From positions 1,240,001 to 1,304,000 of the forward strand of contig NZ_JAQLOI010000003.1 of NCBI RefSeq assembly GCF_028204155.1: 64,000 bases of DNA, in the 5' to 3' direction. This stretch comes from Vibrio algarum. GTDB lineage: Bacteria; Pseudomonadota; Gammaproteobacteria; Enterobacterales; Vibrionaceae. A program made the position numbers and the translations under genes. Positions within the stretch are counted from its first letter, which is position 1. Each line of letters begins with the position of its first letter. The notes under the pieces were generated by a model. The model did no database searches. It had not been told where the DNA came from and saw only the letters and a list, made by a program, of their open reading frames with translations. Below are positions 53,470 through 63,217 of this stretch, piece by piece.

Positions 53470-55332
53470 ATGCCCGAAACTTTGCTTCCAAATATCGTTC
53501 AGTTTATCGCTCAAATCGATCCATTTGATAAGCTCCCAATCGCTATAGTTCGTGAACTTTCCTTGCAGATTCAAATAACGTATCTAGGGCAGGGAGAGGC
53601 AATTAATATGGAAGATAAAGATAACAAATATCTCTATATTATTAGGACAGGGTCTGTAGAACAAAGGCTAAAAAATGGCGTACTACGAGCAAGATTAGGT
53701 GCTGAAGATCTGTTCGGGTTTACCTTTCTCGATGAGAGGGCTGAAGAACAGGGGGCGTATAGTGCTAACGCTATCGAAAACACGTTGCTGTATCTCATCC
53801 CTCACAATGCCTTGCTTACGTTATTTAAGCAGCATCCTAGCTATGCGGAACATTTTGCATCACAAGCACAAATACGCTTAAAGTCAGCGCTTGACGTTGT
53901 ATGGTCTAATAAGGAAAAAGGGCTCTTTATTAAACGAGTGTCGGAGGTGGCTAGTGATAAAGTGGCTGTCGTCGATGCCAAAATGACCATCCAAGATGTT
54001 GCCTCTGAGATGCGAATTGCTAAGCGCTCTTCTTCTGCTGTTGTTGTCGAACATGGGAAAATTGTCGGTATTATTACCGATAGAGACATGACGAAAAGGG
54101 TCATTGCACATGGTGTTCCGATTGATCGGCCAATATCGGAAGTGATGACGTTGTCACCGTATATCGTTAAACCTACTGATTTGGTACTGCATGCTGCATC
54201 GGTAATGATGCAATATAGCATCCGTAATCTTCCTGTTGTTGACGAGGAAAAAGTCGTCGGGCTTCTTACAACATCTCACCTCGTTCAAAATCATCGCGTT
54301 CAAGCTATCTTTTTGATAGAAAAAATTAAATATTCAGACAGTGTGGCCGCATTATCGGAATTGAACTCGGAACGACAAGCCATTTTTGAAGCCTTAGTTG
54401 AGGGTAAAGTTTCCGTTGAGATTATCGGAAAAGTGATGACTATGATCATGGATGCCTATACGCGACGGTTAATACAGATTGCTATCGCTCAGTTCGGAGC
54501 TCCTCCATGTGATTTTGCTTGGTTAGTCGCTGGCTCGCACGCAAGAAATGAAGTGCATATGCTGTCAGATCAAGATAGCGCACTCGTTTTGGCAGAAAAT
54601 GCGACTGAATCTGACCGGATCTACTTTCACCATTTGGCTATGTATGTGTGCAATGGCTTAGCGGCGTGCGCTTATCCGCTGTGTCCGGGTAAATTTATGG
54701 CAGCGACAAGACAGTGGTGCCAACCTATATCAGTATGGCGAGAATATTATAAAAAATGGGTTGATAATCCAGAATATGAAAAGTTACTTAATATTAGTGT
54801 TTTTTTGGAAGTTCGCGCTGTGTATGGTAACGCCGAGTATATCGATCAATTAAAATCATGCATGCACAATAAGATATCATCGAATCGAGAGTTTTTAGGC
54901 ATGTTGGTTCGAGACGCAACGAATGTTCATCCACCGTTAGGTATCTTTAATAATCTAGTGCTTGATAAAGGTGGGAATAACAAAAAAACACTGAATATAA
55001 AGAAATATGCGCTCAATTTGATCATAGATTTAGCTCGGATATATGGCCTTTCGGTTAAATGTGAATCCACGGGTACTGAAGAGCGATTTTTATATGCGAA
55101 TCAACAAGGAGTGCTTTCTGACAACGCCTATAAGAATATTATTGGCGCTTACCAATTTATTTCTCAATACAGATTTAGCCATCAACTAGAAGCATTGAAA
55201 AATGGGGTTGAACCAGATAACCATATCAATCCAGACCTTTTTGGTAGTTTCGAACGTAAGCACTTGAAGGATGCATTTCGAATAATCACTGAACTGCAAG
55301 ATTCAGCAAAGCTTCGATTTGGGAACCTCTGA
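53470..55332 (+). CDS. cNMP-CBS-DUF294 nucleotidyltransferase-like signal protein
   Basis: This 620-residue protein has, in order, a cyclic-nucleotide-binding-like domain (residues 1-145), two CBS domains (about 155-280) and a DUF294 nucleotidyltransferase-like half (GSHARNEVHMLSDQDSALVL, GlnD-like GS-x10-D-x-D pattern) with a DUF294 C-terminal domain. It is likely a sensor of nucleotides that modifies or binds a partner. Its stop lies 1 bp before the DnaQ-like gene, so they are coupled. From memory this pair often sits beside acetate-type symporter genes; here an SSS symporter follows 420 bp on. Confidence 0.85.
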   Translation: MPETLLPNIVQFIAQIDPFDKLPIAIVRELSLQIQITYLGQGEAINMEDKDNKYLYIIRTGSVEQRLKNGVLRARLGAEDLFGFTFLDERAEEQGAYSANAIENTLLYLIPHNALLTLFKQHPSYAEHFASQAQIRLKSALDVVWSNKEKGLFIKRVSEVASDKVAVVDAKMTIQDVASEMRIAKRSSSAVVVEHGKIVGIITDRDMTKRVIAHGVPIDRPISEVMTLSPYIVKPTDLVLHAASVMMQYSIRNLPVVDEEKVVGLLTTSHLVQNHRVQAIFLIEKIKYSDSVAALSELNSERQAIFEALVEGKVSVEIIGKVMTMIMDAYTRRLIQIAIAQFGAPPCDFAWLVAGSHARNEVHMLSDQDSALVLAENATESDRIYFHHLAMYVCNGLAACAYPLCPGKFMAATRQWCQPISVWREYYKKWVDNPEYEKLLNISVFLEVRAVYGNAEYIDQLKSCMHNKISSNREFLGMLVRDATNVHPPLGIFNNLVLDKGGNNKKTLNIKKYALNLIIDLARIYGLSVKCESTGTEERFLYANQQGVLSDNAYKNIIGAYQFISQYRFSHQLEALKNGVEPDNHINPDLFGSFERKHLKDAFRIITELQDSAKLRFGNL

Positions 55333-55333
55333 T

Positions 55334-56053
55334 ATGGCACTTTTGAATTATTTTCACCCACTAAAAAAACTAGAACGAGAAAGGGCTAATACTATCAAAA
55401 GTCGACGTCTACCGACGTTCATTAAAAACAACTTGTTGAAGGGCTACCCTGATCTCGATGATGAAGCTTGTCGACAGGAATTTATCTGTATCGACCTAGA
55501 AACAACGGGCTTAGATCCTGAGGTGGATAAGATATTGAGTATCGGGTGGGTGACAACTCGAGATCAAAAGATAGATATGTCCAGTTGTGTTGAACTCATG
55601 ATAAATGACGGTGCCGATATATGCGCTAAAACAGCAGTCATTAACCACATAACCCCAGAAATGCTAGAAAAAGGCATAACATTAGATGAAGCGATGTTGG
55701 CGTTTTTTTCTCAATCGGTCGGTAAAGTGATTGTTGCGCACGGATGTATTGTAGAAGAAAGTTTCATTAATCATTATTTATCAAATAGATACGATCTAAA
55801 GCCTGTTCCTCTATTATGGTTAGACACATTAGGCTTAGAGAAATATCTTGGTAAGCTCTGTGATAGATCGAGTGATTTAGATCTAAGATTATCTCCAACC
55901 AGACATCGTTATGGCTTGCCCGAATATAACGCCCACGGGGCGTTAATTGACTCTATTGCTACGGCTGAATTGCTGTTAGCGCAGTTAAAAAGAATATATC
56001 GAGATCAGAAAAGCTGTTTTGGACGGTTGTATCGAATTAGTCAGCATAATTAG
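55334..56053 (+). CDS. DnaQ-like 3'-5' exonuclease
   Basis: This 239-residue protein has the DEDDh motifs: Exo I FICIDLETTGLDP, Exo II VAHGCIVEESF, Exo III HGALIDSIATAELLLAQ. It resembles the epsilon proofreading fold but stands apart from DNA polymerase III and its substrate is unknown. The ATG at 55334 begins right after the upstream stop. Confidence 0.85.
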   Translation: MALLNYFHPLKKLERERANTIKSRRLPTFIKNNLLKGYPDLDDEACRQEFICIDLETTGLDPEVDKILSIGWVTTRDQKIDMSSCVELMINDGADICAKTAVINHITPEMLEKGITLDEAMLAFFSQSVGKVIVAHGCIVEESFINHYLSNRYDLKPVPLLWLDTLGLEKYLGKLCDRSSDLDLRLSPTRHRYGLPEYNAHGALIDSIATAELLLAQLKRIYRDQKSCFGRLYRISQHN

Positions 56054-56477
56054 AAGGGTCGATGTATCACCTAACCTTTTTGTTCTCGTGTCATAGCCTC
56101 AAATCCACGATGCTTCTCATCGAACATAGTAGAAGGTAGTATCAATAATTGTTGAATTACTACAAAACTCACCACACTGGCAACACTGCCAAGGCTATTA
56201 AATTTGCACTGTGTGATATAAGTCATACAAGCGATAAGCTTATTTGTACTATTAATCATACTTATGATTTGTGCGCCTAAGATTGATTATTCTTTTATTA
56301 CAGCCACTTACTAGATGTGTCATTAGTATTCATGATGTCACTTTGAGATGGTTTTGTCGTATTTATGGTATTTTTATAATTTTGACATCTATCTCATACA
56401 TTTCATTTGTCATACATTATTATTGTAGATGTAAAGGGAAAATAATTTCAGTATTTATATATAAGGAAAAATAGACG
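56054..56477. promoter_or_regulatory. Gap before the first symporter gene with TCATACAT repeats
   Basis: TTGTCATACAT lies at 56407-56417, and a second TCATACATT is 17 bp upstream. These match the palindrome near the PL17 genes. A minus-strand 62-codon frame at 56071-56259 has no ribosome site and is probably not a gene. Confidence 0.45.
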
Positions 56478-58250
56478 ATGGATTTGAATGTTCTTATCGT
56501 ACTCATCTACTTTGTGTTTTTGATTGTAATAGGTTGGATGTTTCGTACGTTTACTAGTAGTACAAGTGACTACTTTAGAGGGGGCGGTAAGATGTTGTGG
56601 TGGATGGTTGGTGCCACCGCATTTATGACTCAATTTAGTGCTTGGACTTTCACAGGCGCTGCAGGTAAGGCTTATAATGATGGCCTAGCAGTCGCCATTA
56701 TATTTGTTGCCAATGCATTTGGTTATTTAATGAATTACCTGTATTTTGCACCAAAATTCAGACAGTTACGAGTAGTAACCACGATTCAAGCGATTCGTAT
56801 GCGATTTGGTAGTGGGAACGAACAAGTGTTTACTTGGGCGGGTATGCCAAACAGTGTTGTGTCAGCAGGTATTTGGCTAAATGGCCTTGCAATTATTGCC
56901 TCTGGTATCTTCGGCTTCGATATGACTTGGACGATCCTCCTTACTGGCTTAGTTGTTCTTTTTATGTCTGTAACTGGTGGCTCTTGGGCTGTAATTGCAT
57001 CGGACTTCATGCAAATGGTTGTGATTATGGCCGTGACAGTGACCTGCTTTATTGTGGCAATGGTCAAGTCAGGCGGCATCGTAAACATCGTTGATGCATA
57101 TCCTCGTGACTTCATATTTTCCGATAACCTAAATTTCTTTAGTATCCTAGGTATTTGGGGATTCTTTATCTTTATTAAACAGTTTAGCATTACCAATAAC
57201 ATGCTTAACTCATACCGTTATTTAGCGGCTAAAGATTCTAAAAATGCTCGTAAAGCTGCGCTTTTAGCGTGTATTTTGATGACCATGGGTCCAATCATCT
57301 GGTTTGTACCACCATGGTTCCTAGCAGGACAAGGTGTTGATTTAGCCGCTATGTTCCCTGGAATGGGAAAAAAGGCCGCTGATGCCGCTTATCTCGCTTT
57401 CGTTGAATTATATATGCCAGCAGGTATGGTTGGACTATTAATCGCCGCGATGTTTGCAGCGACAATGTCTTCAATGGATTCAGGCTTGAACCGTAACTCT
57501 GGTATTTTTGTTAAAAACTTTTACGAACCTGTTTTACGTCCAGATGCGACAGAGAAAGAGTTGGTATTTGTTTCAAAAATCACTTCTACGGTGTTTGGTA
57601 TCTTGATTATCCTTACCGCTATGTTCATTAACTCGCTAAAAGGATTGAGCCTTTTCGATGCGATGATGTTTGCCGGTGCGATGCTTGGTTTCCCTATGAC
57701 TATTCCTGCGTTTTTAGGGTTCTTTATTAAGAAAACGCCAGATTGGGCTGGTTGGGCTACATTGTTAGTTGGTGCGGGTGTTTCTTATGTCGCTGGGTTT
57801 GTTATTGGTCCTGAGCATATCAAAGACATTTTCAACTTAGATCAAGATCTAACTGGTCGTGAATGGAAAGATTTAAAAGTAGCGGTTGCATTGATTGGTC
57901 ACGTATTTATTACTGGTGGCTTCTTCATCGCTTCAATGATGTTCTACAAACCACTTCCTGCTCATCGTGCTAAAGATGTTGATAAATTCTTTGAGAACCT
58001 ATCAACACCACTGGTTAATGAAACTGCGGAACAAAAAGTGTTGGATAATAAGCAACGCCGTATGTTAGGTAGCTTAATTGCGGTAGCGGGCGTGTTTATT
58101 ATGGCATTGTTTGTAATACCGAATCCGTTTTGGGATAGAATGATATTTGTGTTTTGTGGTGTGATTGTTCTTCTTGTTGGGTTACTGCTTGTTAAAGCGG
58201 TAGATGACAAAGCAGATGATGCTCGCGCAATCACCGAGTCTAACGAATAA
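56478..58250 (+). CDS. SSS-family sodium symporter, ToaA/ToaB-like (copy 1)
   Basis: This 590-residue symporter has about 13-14 membrane segments and SSS marks such as STSDYFRGGGKMLWWMVGATAFMTQFSAWTF, GGSWAVIASDFMQMVVIM and MFAATMSSMDSGLNRNSGIF. Alginate-using vibrios import 4-deoxy-L-erythro-5-hexoseulose uronate (DEH) by symporters of this family (Toa). It closely resembles the copy at 61156. Its place near the FCD regulators and KdgM-type porin supports a uronate substrate. AAGGA lies before the ATG and a very strong terminator follows. Confidence 0.85.
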   Translation: MDLNVLIVLIYFVFLIVIGWMFRTFTSSTSDYFRGGGKMLWWMVGATAFMTQFSAWTFTGAAGKAYNDGLAVAIIFVANAFGYLMNYLYFAPKFRQLRVVTTIQAIRMRFGSGNEQVFTWAGMPNSVVSAGIWLNGLAIIASGIFGFDMTWTILLTGLVVLFMSVTGGSWAVIASDFMQMVVIMAVTVTCFIVAMVKSGGIVNIVDAYPRDFIFSDNLNFFSILGIWGFFIFIKQFSITNNMLNSYRYLAAKDSKNARKAALLACILMTMGPIIWFVPPWFLAGQGVDLAAMFPGMGKKAADAAYLAFVELYMPAGMVGLLIAAMFAATMSSMDSGLNRNSGIFVKNFYEPVLRPDATEKELVFVSKITSTVFGILIILTAMFINSLKGLSLFDAMMFAGAMLGFPMTIPAFLGFFIKKTPDWAGWATLLVGAGVSYVAGFVIGPEHIKDIFNLDQDLTGREWKDLKVAVALIGHVFITGGFFIASMMFYKPLPAHRAKDVDKFFENLSTPLVNETAEQKVLDNKQRRMLGSLIAVAGVFIMALFVIPNPFWDRMIFVFCGVIVLLVGLLLVKAVDDKADDARAITESNE

Positions 58251-58271
58251 AGTTATCTCGATTTAATGGTT

Positions 58272-58306
58272 AAAAACCTCAACTCAATTAGAGTTGAGGT
58301 TTTTTT
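58272..58306 (+). terminator. Terminator after symporter copy 1
   Basis: AAAAACCTCAACTC and GAGTTGAGGTTTTT form a 14-bp stem with T run. Confidence 0.97.
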
Positions 58307-58511
58307 GTGCTTCTATTACGGTTCTGGCTATTAGATGAGTCTAAGAAATCAAGGTTACACACACCTGGATTCGTGTAGCTTTGGCACTGAAATATAAAAT
58401 GGTTAAAGTTTGTTCCTTTGCGGCCGACATAGGGTAATGATATATCAGTATACTTTACATTAGCCAACAGGTATTTTTGAGCTAATGCATTGGTTTAATT
58501 AGGCATACTTT

Positions 58512-59165
58512 ATGAAAAAACTGGTGATTATAATTATCGTACTATTGCTTTTAGTTGGAGCAGGAGGGGGTGCTTATTACTATTTTTTTATGATGAATGA
58601 TAATTCAGAGCTCATCGAACCAGAAGGCGACAGCAGTGTTGCAGAAGAAATTGCTATTGAACAAAAAATAGCGGTGGAAGTGAATATGAATTATTTTGTT
58701 GATACCAATAAGCTTAATGTACGTTCCTACCCTCAAAAGAGTGCACCAATACGCTCGGTACTACGAAAAGGCAAACCTCTAAAAGCACTTGAGATAAAAG
58801 GCGACTGGGTACGTATATCTGAATATGAGGTTCATCAAAGTGGAAATGATGTGGCGGACTGGATCCATTCTGATTTTATTTCACATGATAAACCTGTGAT
58901 AACAGATAGAGAGATAAGAAAAAACATGCAGAAACTGCTTAATAAATCGGATGATTTTATTACCTATTCTGATCAATTTGTCATAGCGACTCGAAAGCTT
59001 CTTGAGGATGAAACCTGCAGTTACGAAGATTTTGAATTAATGGACGGTTGGGTATTATCACGAACGTTTAATATTGAACCAGTTTACTTTGTTTATTGTG
59101 GTGGTACTCAGAGGGAAAACAAGATTTACGTTAACGTTGAAACGGGGGAAATATTTCAACCGTAA
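58512..59165 (+). CDS. Membrane-anchored SH3b-domain protein
   Basis: This 217-residue protein has one N-terminal membrane helix (LVIIIIVLLLLVGAGGGAYYYFF), an acidic linker, an SH3b domain (LNVRSYPQKSAPIRSVLRKGKPLKALEIKGDWVRI...ADWIHSDFI) and a C-terminal part with two Cys. SH3b domains often bind peptidoglycan. Function unknown. Confidence 0.75.
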   Translation: MKKLVIIIIVLLLLVGAGGGAYYYFFMMNDNSELIEPEGDSSVAEEIAIEQKIAVEVNMNYFVDTNKLNVRSYPQKSAPIRSVLRKGKPLKALEIKGDWVRISEYEVHQSGNDVADWIHSDFISHDKPVITDREIRKNMQKLLNKSDDFITYSDQFVIATRKLLEDETCSYEDFELMDGWVLSRTFNIEPVYFVYCGGTQRENKIYVNVETGEIFQP

Positions 59166-59206
59166 TCACTAAACCTAAATGTGTCAAAATCCTTTTCGCA
59201 TAAAAT

Positions 59207-59233
59207 AAAAAAGCCATTATAGAATAATGGCTT
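59207..59233 (-). terminator. Terminator after the porin gene
   Basis: AAGCCATTAT and ATAATGGCTT pair, and on the minus strand a T run follows. Confidence 0.85.
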
Positions 59234-59263
59234 GAAATCTAGTTAGCAATTGAACTTAAGTCA

Positions 59264-59944
59264 TTAGAAACTATACGTAATACCAACACGGCTACGCAAT
59301 TGTCTGCCACTATCACAATCAAGATCGGAAGTGCACTGTACGTTACCAAACTCTACGTATGGTCTCCAGCTCCAGTCTTGCTCTTTATAGCCGATTTTTA
59401 CATTGTAATCCCACTCTTTATCGCTTTGACTCATTGGCCAATCACCTGCAAAATCGGTAATGTCATCGGCGTAGTTTGCTTCAAAACCAAACTGAAAAGC
59501 TTCCCAGTTGTAGTCAAGGTTAGCGGTCACTTTAGAGCGGTCACGGCTATTTTCTTCATTTGAGAAATCTCGGATTTCGTGTCTATAGCGAAGCTTAGCG
59601 GTTAAACCATTATCAAATTTGTACTGCACACGAACTTGAGGCTTGTAAGTAATCGATTCATTGCCAAATGTGATCGGCATACTTGCTGTCGCTCTCCAAC
59701 CATCTTGTTTGAAAAAGTGATAGCCGTATTCGAATTCATTGTCTGCTCTTTCCCATTCAGAGAACGGTTTACCTTGTTGCTTTGCTTCTAAGCCAAAGAA
59801 ATGATCATCGATGCTCGTGCCGATTTTTATTCGACTCGCGTAAGCTTCTTGGTCGTGTTTGTATTCTTGGCGAAAATCTAAAGTAGCCGCTGATACCGAG
59901 CATGTTGCTACTGACGCGATTGTGAGGATGGATAGTTTTTTCAT
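59264..59944 (-). CDS. kdgM: KdgM-family oligouronate outer-membrane porin
   Basis: This 226-residue small beta-barrel has a signal peptide (MKKLSILTIASVATCSVSA) and alternating aromatic/charged strands typical of KdgM/NanC porins, ending in ITYSF. KdgM porins pass acidic oligosaccharides; here alginate oligomers are likely. The ATG at 59944 starts a normal signal peptide; upstream in-frame starts add an odd N-terminus. It diverges from the second symporter across 1.2 kb. Confidence 0.85.
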   Translation of the reverse strand: MKKLSILTIASVATCSVSAATLDFRQEYKHDQEAYASRIKIGTSIDDHFFGLEAKQQGKPFSEWERADNEFEYGYHFFKQDGWRATASMPITFGNESITYKPQVRVQYKFDNGLTAKLRYRHEIRDFSNEENSRDRSKVTANLDYNWEAFQFGFEANYADDITDFAGDWPMSQSDKEWDYNVKIGYKEQDWSWRPYVEFGNVQCTSDLDCDSGRQLRSRVGITYSF

Positions 59945-60299
59945 TGATAGCATTCTAATTACCATGTTTTAGTTAAATACTTGATCTACATGCTCATTTG
60001 TTGAGCACGGAATTAATTTTGTTGTTATGGGCATCCGTAGGGATTGTTTTCCTTCGTCCCATGAACTAGTTAGTGGTTTGTGTAGTTATATAATACAAAT
60101 AGTTTGAATTAAAATTGTAGATTCTTCTGTGATGGCGATCTGATTATAATTGAACGAAAAGTAGTCTTATTAATAGTTGGGTTATCTATCTTGTTGTTAT
60201 ATATGTATATTTACTTTATTTGAAACATATTCTTACAGTTGGGTAATTGTGAAATAAGTTAAAGGGGATTCCTTATAATGCCATCCATTCGTGAAACTT

Positions 60300-60693
60300 T
60301 GACTTGGATCGCACACTTTATATTTGTAATACATTAATATTAGTTTTATGTATTTGTGGTCGTTAAATGATTAATTTCGTGACATTAGAAAGTCGATAGC
60401 ATAGGAAGTCGTTCCTTTTAACGTTATGAAAATAGAGCTGATGACGTTATTCGTGTATTCGTGTATTTCTGTATTTCCGATGCCTGAAAGGCAAGAATCA
60501 CCGCAAGTATCAATCGTATTGCTAAAGAAGAGATTATCGAACTTTACAAGCTTGCACTTTAATAACACTAATACAGCTATTTTTATTAGCGGATATCGAT
60601 ACTATCACCACTCTCGTTGTTAGTATTTGGTTGAGGAGTTACCTCCTCTTTTACGCCCATATTGAATACAGGCAATATGGGCGTCTTTTTGTC
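60300..60693 (+). ncRNA. Possible small RNA ending at 60690
   Basis: A strong plus-strand terminator (ACGCCCATATTG with its complement, then CTTTTT, 60653-60690) preceded by a GAGGAG/CTCCTC hairpin (60633-60648) ends a region with no gene. That could be the 3' end of a small RNA or of a long untranslated transcript. The 5' end is unknown. Confidence 0.35.
60653..60690 (+). terminator. Orphan strong terminator
   Basis: A 12-bp perfect stem with an 8-base loop, followed by CTTTTT, in the kdgM-symporter gap with no plus-strand gene upstream. Confidence 0.9.
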
Positions 60694-61082
60694 TATAAAA
60701 CCCCCTTTAAATGTTCATCTCATCCCGTTAGTTGGTATCGTCTTGAGAGCGTGCCTACAATTTGCTTCAACCATCGCTCATTTTATCGCGCATGATCAAT
60801 AAGTTGTGTTCATATTTAACTGGAATAATTATGACTTATATTGTCTTTATGTACGATTTATAGACGATGTTTATTTCCGGTATTTAACTGTTTATGGGGC
60901 ATAAATGATAATATTCCGCTCCATAGGATGATTCATTTTTTGGGTTGATTTGTCGTAAAGCTTTCATTGGCGGGGGCTATGTGATGTTTTGGTTTATAGG
61001 TTATCAATTTGTTTATCGAATGTAAGACTGTATATTGTATGACTATAGTTGGTATGAAATTGCAGATCTAAATCACGCAATT

Positions 61083-61101
61083 GGCATATTGTAGTACAAA
61101 T
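61083..61101. promoter_or_regulatory. Candidate alginate-regulon operator before symporter copy 2
   Basis: GGCATATTGTAGTACAAAT matches the site at 30853 in 17 of 19 bases. It lies 55 bp before the symporter start, a likely promoter-overlapping position. Confidence 0.5.
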
Positions 61102-61155
61102 CTTTAGGGCGAAAGAGTATATTGCACCCTGAATTTATTTTTGAAGGTTTACATG

Positions 61156-62934
61156 ATGGATTTGAATATTCTAATTGTGGGCATCTACTTTCTATTTCTT
61201 ATTGCGATAGGCTGGATGTTCCGTACATTTACTAGTACCACTAGTGATTATTTTCGTGGTGGCGGCAACATGCTCTGGTGGATGGTTGGTGCAACCGCAT
61301 TTATGACCCAGTTCAGTGCGTGGACATTCACCGGTGCAGCCGGTAAAGCTTATAATGATGGATTTGCGGTAGCAGTCATTTTCTTAGCCAATGCGTTTGG
61401 TTATTTGATGAACTATCTATACTTTGCTCCGAAGTTTCGCCAACTGCGCGTAGTGACGGTAATTGAAGCAATTCGTATGCGTTTTGGTAAAGGTAATGAG
61501 CAAGTATTTACTTGGTCTGGTATGCCAAACAGCGTTGTTTCTGCAGGTGTATGGCTTAATGCATTAGCAATTATCGCATCTGGTATTTTTGGCTTTGATA
61601 TGACAACAACTATCATTGCAACTGGTGCTGTAGTTCTGATTATGTCAGTAACTGGTGGTTCATGGGCTGTTATCGCATCAGACTTTATGCAGATGGTTAT
61701 CATCATGGCCGTTACAGTTACATGTGCTGTTGTTGCTATTATTCACGGTGGCGGTGTCGGCGAGATTGTTAGCAATTTCCCTGTTGACGAAGGCGCGTCA
61801 TTTGTATCAGGTAATAACCTGAACTATGTAAGTATCTTTGGCATCTGGGCAATATTCATCTTCCTAAAACAATTCAGTATTACAAACAACATGCTGAACT
61901 CTTACCGTTATTTGGCTGCGAAAGACTCAAATAATGCAAAGAAAGCAGCGCTTTTAGCATGTGTTCTAATGACGATTGGTCCAATGATTTGGTTTATGCC
62001 TAGCTGGTTCATTGCTGGTCAAGGCGTTGATTTAGCTGCTATATATCCGGAGCAAGGCAGTAAAGCTGCTGACTTTGCGTACTTATACTTTGTAGAGCAG
62101 TACATGCCAGCGGGTATGGTTGGATTACTTATTGCCGCTATGTTTGCTGCAACGATGTCTTCAATGGATTCGGGTCTGAACCGAAACTCAGGCATCTTTG
62201 TTAAGAACTTCTATGAGCCAATACTTCGTCCAAATGCGACAGAAAAAGAGTTAGTAGCGGTATCTAAGATCACGTCAACGTGCTTTGGTATTGCGATTAT
62301 TCTTGTAGCATTGTTTATTAACTCGCTTAAAGGTCTTAGTCTTTTCGATACAATGATGTATGTCGGTGCACTAATTGGCTTCCCTATGACTATCCCTGCA
62401 TTCTGTGGCTTCTTTATTAAGAAAACACCAGACTGGGCTGGTTGGGGTACACTAGTTGTTGGTGGTATCGTTTCTTATGTTGTTGGTTTTGTTGTTACAG
62501 CGGATATGGTTGAAGGTTGGTTTGGCCTGAATGAACTAACTGGCAGAGAGTGGTCTGATGTTAAAGTCGCTCTTGGCTTGTTGTCTCACGTTGTCTTTAC
62601 AGCTGGTTTCTTTGTTATGTCTACTCTGTTCTACAAGCCTCTTTCAGAAGAGCGTCAAAAGGATGTAGATAAGTTCTTCAACAACTTGGAAACACCATTA
62701 ATCTCTGAATCAGATGCTCAAAAAGCATTAGATAACAAACAGCGTCGTATGCTTGGTACATTAATCGCGGTAGCCGGTGTAGGTGTTATGTGTATGTTCT
62801 TGCTACCGAATCCATTGTGGGGACGATTCATATTTGTTCTTTGTGGTTCGATTGTTATGGGTGTAGGCTTGTTACTAGTTAAAGCCGTCGATGACAAAGT
62901 AGAAAATAAAGACGAGTTAGCGTCAGAAAACTAA
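61156..62934 (+). CDS. SSS-family sodium symporter, ToaA/ToaB-like (copy 2)
   Basis: This 592-residue paralogue of the symporter at 56478 has nearly the same helices and the same MFAATMSSMDSGLNRNSGIFVKNFYEP block. It differs mainly in the loop near residue 200 (GGGVGEIVSNFPVDEGASFVSGNN) and the C-terminal part. It may take DEH or a related uronate. Start at 61156 (adjacent ATG at 61153 also possible) with AAGG upstream. A strong terminator follows. Confidence 0.85.
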   Translation: MDLNILIVGIYFLFLIAIGWMFRTFTSTTSDYFRGGGNMLWWMVGATAFMTQFSAWTFTGAAGKAYNDGFAVAVIFLANAFGYLMNYLYFAPKFRQLRVVTVIEAIRMRFGKGNEQVFTWSGMPNSVVSAGVWLNALAIIASGIFGFDMTTTIIATGAVVLIMSVTGGSWAVIASDFMQMVIIMAVTVTCAVVAIIHGGGVGEIVSNFPVDEGASFVSGNNLNYVSIFGIWAIFIFLKQFSITNNMLNSYRYLAAKDSNNAKKAALLACVLMTIGPMIWFMPSWFIAGQGVDLAAIYPEQGSKAADFAYLYFVEQYMPAGMVGLLIAAMFAATMSSMDSGLNRNSGIFVKNFYEPILRPNATEKELVAVSKITSTCFGIAIILVALFINSLKGLSLFDTMMYVGALIGFPMTIPAFCGFFIKKTPDWAGWGTLVVGGIVSYVVGFVVTADMVEGWFGLNELTGREWSDVKVALGLLSHVVFTAGFFVMSTLFYKPLSEERQKDVDKFFNNLETPLISESDAQKALDNKQRRMLGTLIAVAGVGVMCMFLLPNPLWGRFIFVLCGSIVMGVGLLLVKAVDDKVENKDELASEN

Positions 62935-62956
62935 TCGTATTCTGATCACTAAAAGT

Positions 62957-62983
62957 AAAAGCGAGTCAATGTGACTCGCTTTT
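62957..62983 (+). terminator. Terminator after symporter copy 2
   Basis: AAAAGCGAGTCA and TGACTCGCTTTT form a 12-bp stem with a 3-base loop. Confidence 0.9.
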
Positions 62984-63217
62984 ACTGTTTTTGAAGTGAA
63001 TAAAAATTTATCGGTAAGATCTATGTCTGCCGATGAAATATCTATTAAGATTACACATCCTCTCTGCCAAATCTCGCTCAAAACTCTACTTCATATTGTT
63101 TCCATCTGTACTTTTTAGTATGAAAAAATCAACTGATAGCGACTAATTATTAGTATAGTGTGAGTTCATTGGTTAGTTTGGATTCGAAATATCCTTTGTT
63201 TGGCAGGAGAAGAATGT

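Larger units (their letters stand above)
59966..61155. promoter_or_regulatory. Long gap with several TTGTNNTACA palindromes and a hairpin terminator
   Basis: There is no credible gene in 1.2 kb. I see TTGTAATACAT at 60324-60334, TTGTATGACTA at 61035-61045 (complement TAGTCATACAA) and TTGTAGTACAA at 61089-61099, all near the alginate consensus, and a weaker ATATAATACAA at 60088. The terminator at 60653 is noted separately. Control of kdgM and the second symporter is inferred. Confidence 0.45.

Noticed and set aside
56071..56259. Minus-strand 62-residue protein before symporter 1
   Set aside because: It has a hydrophobic stretch but no ribosome site, and it overlaps the likely control region.
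60371..60623. Two overlapping ~65-residue frames in the kdgM gap
   Set aside because: Opposite-strand frames without ribosome sites; the region is better read as untranslated.
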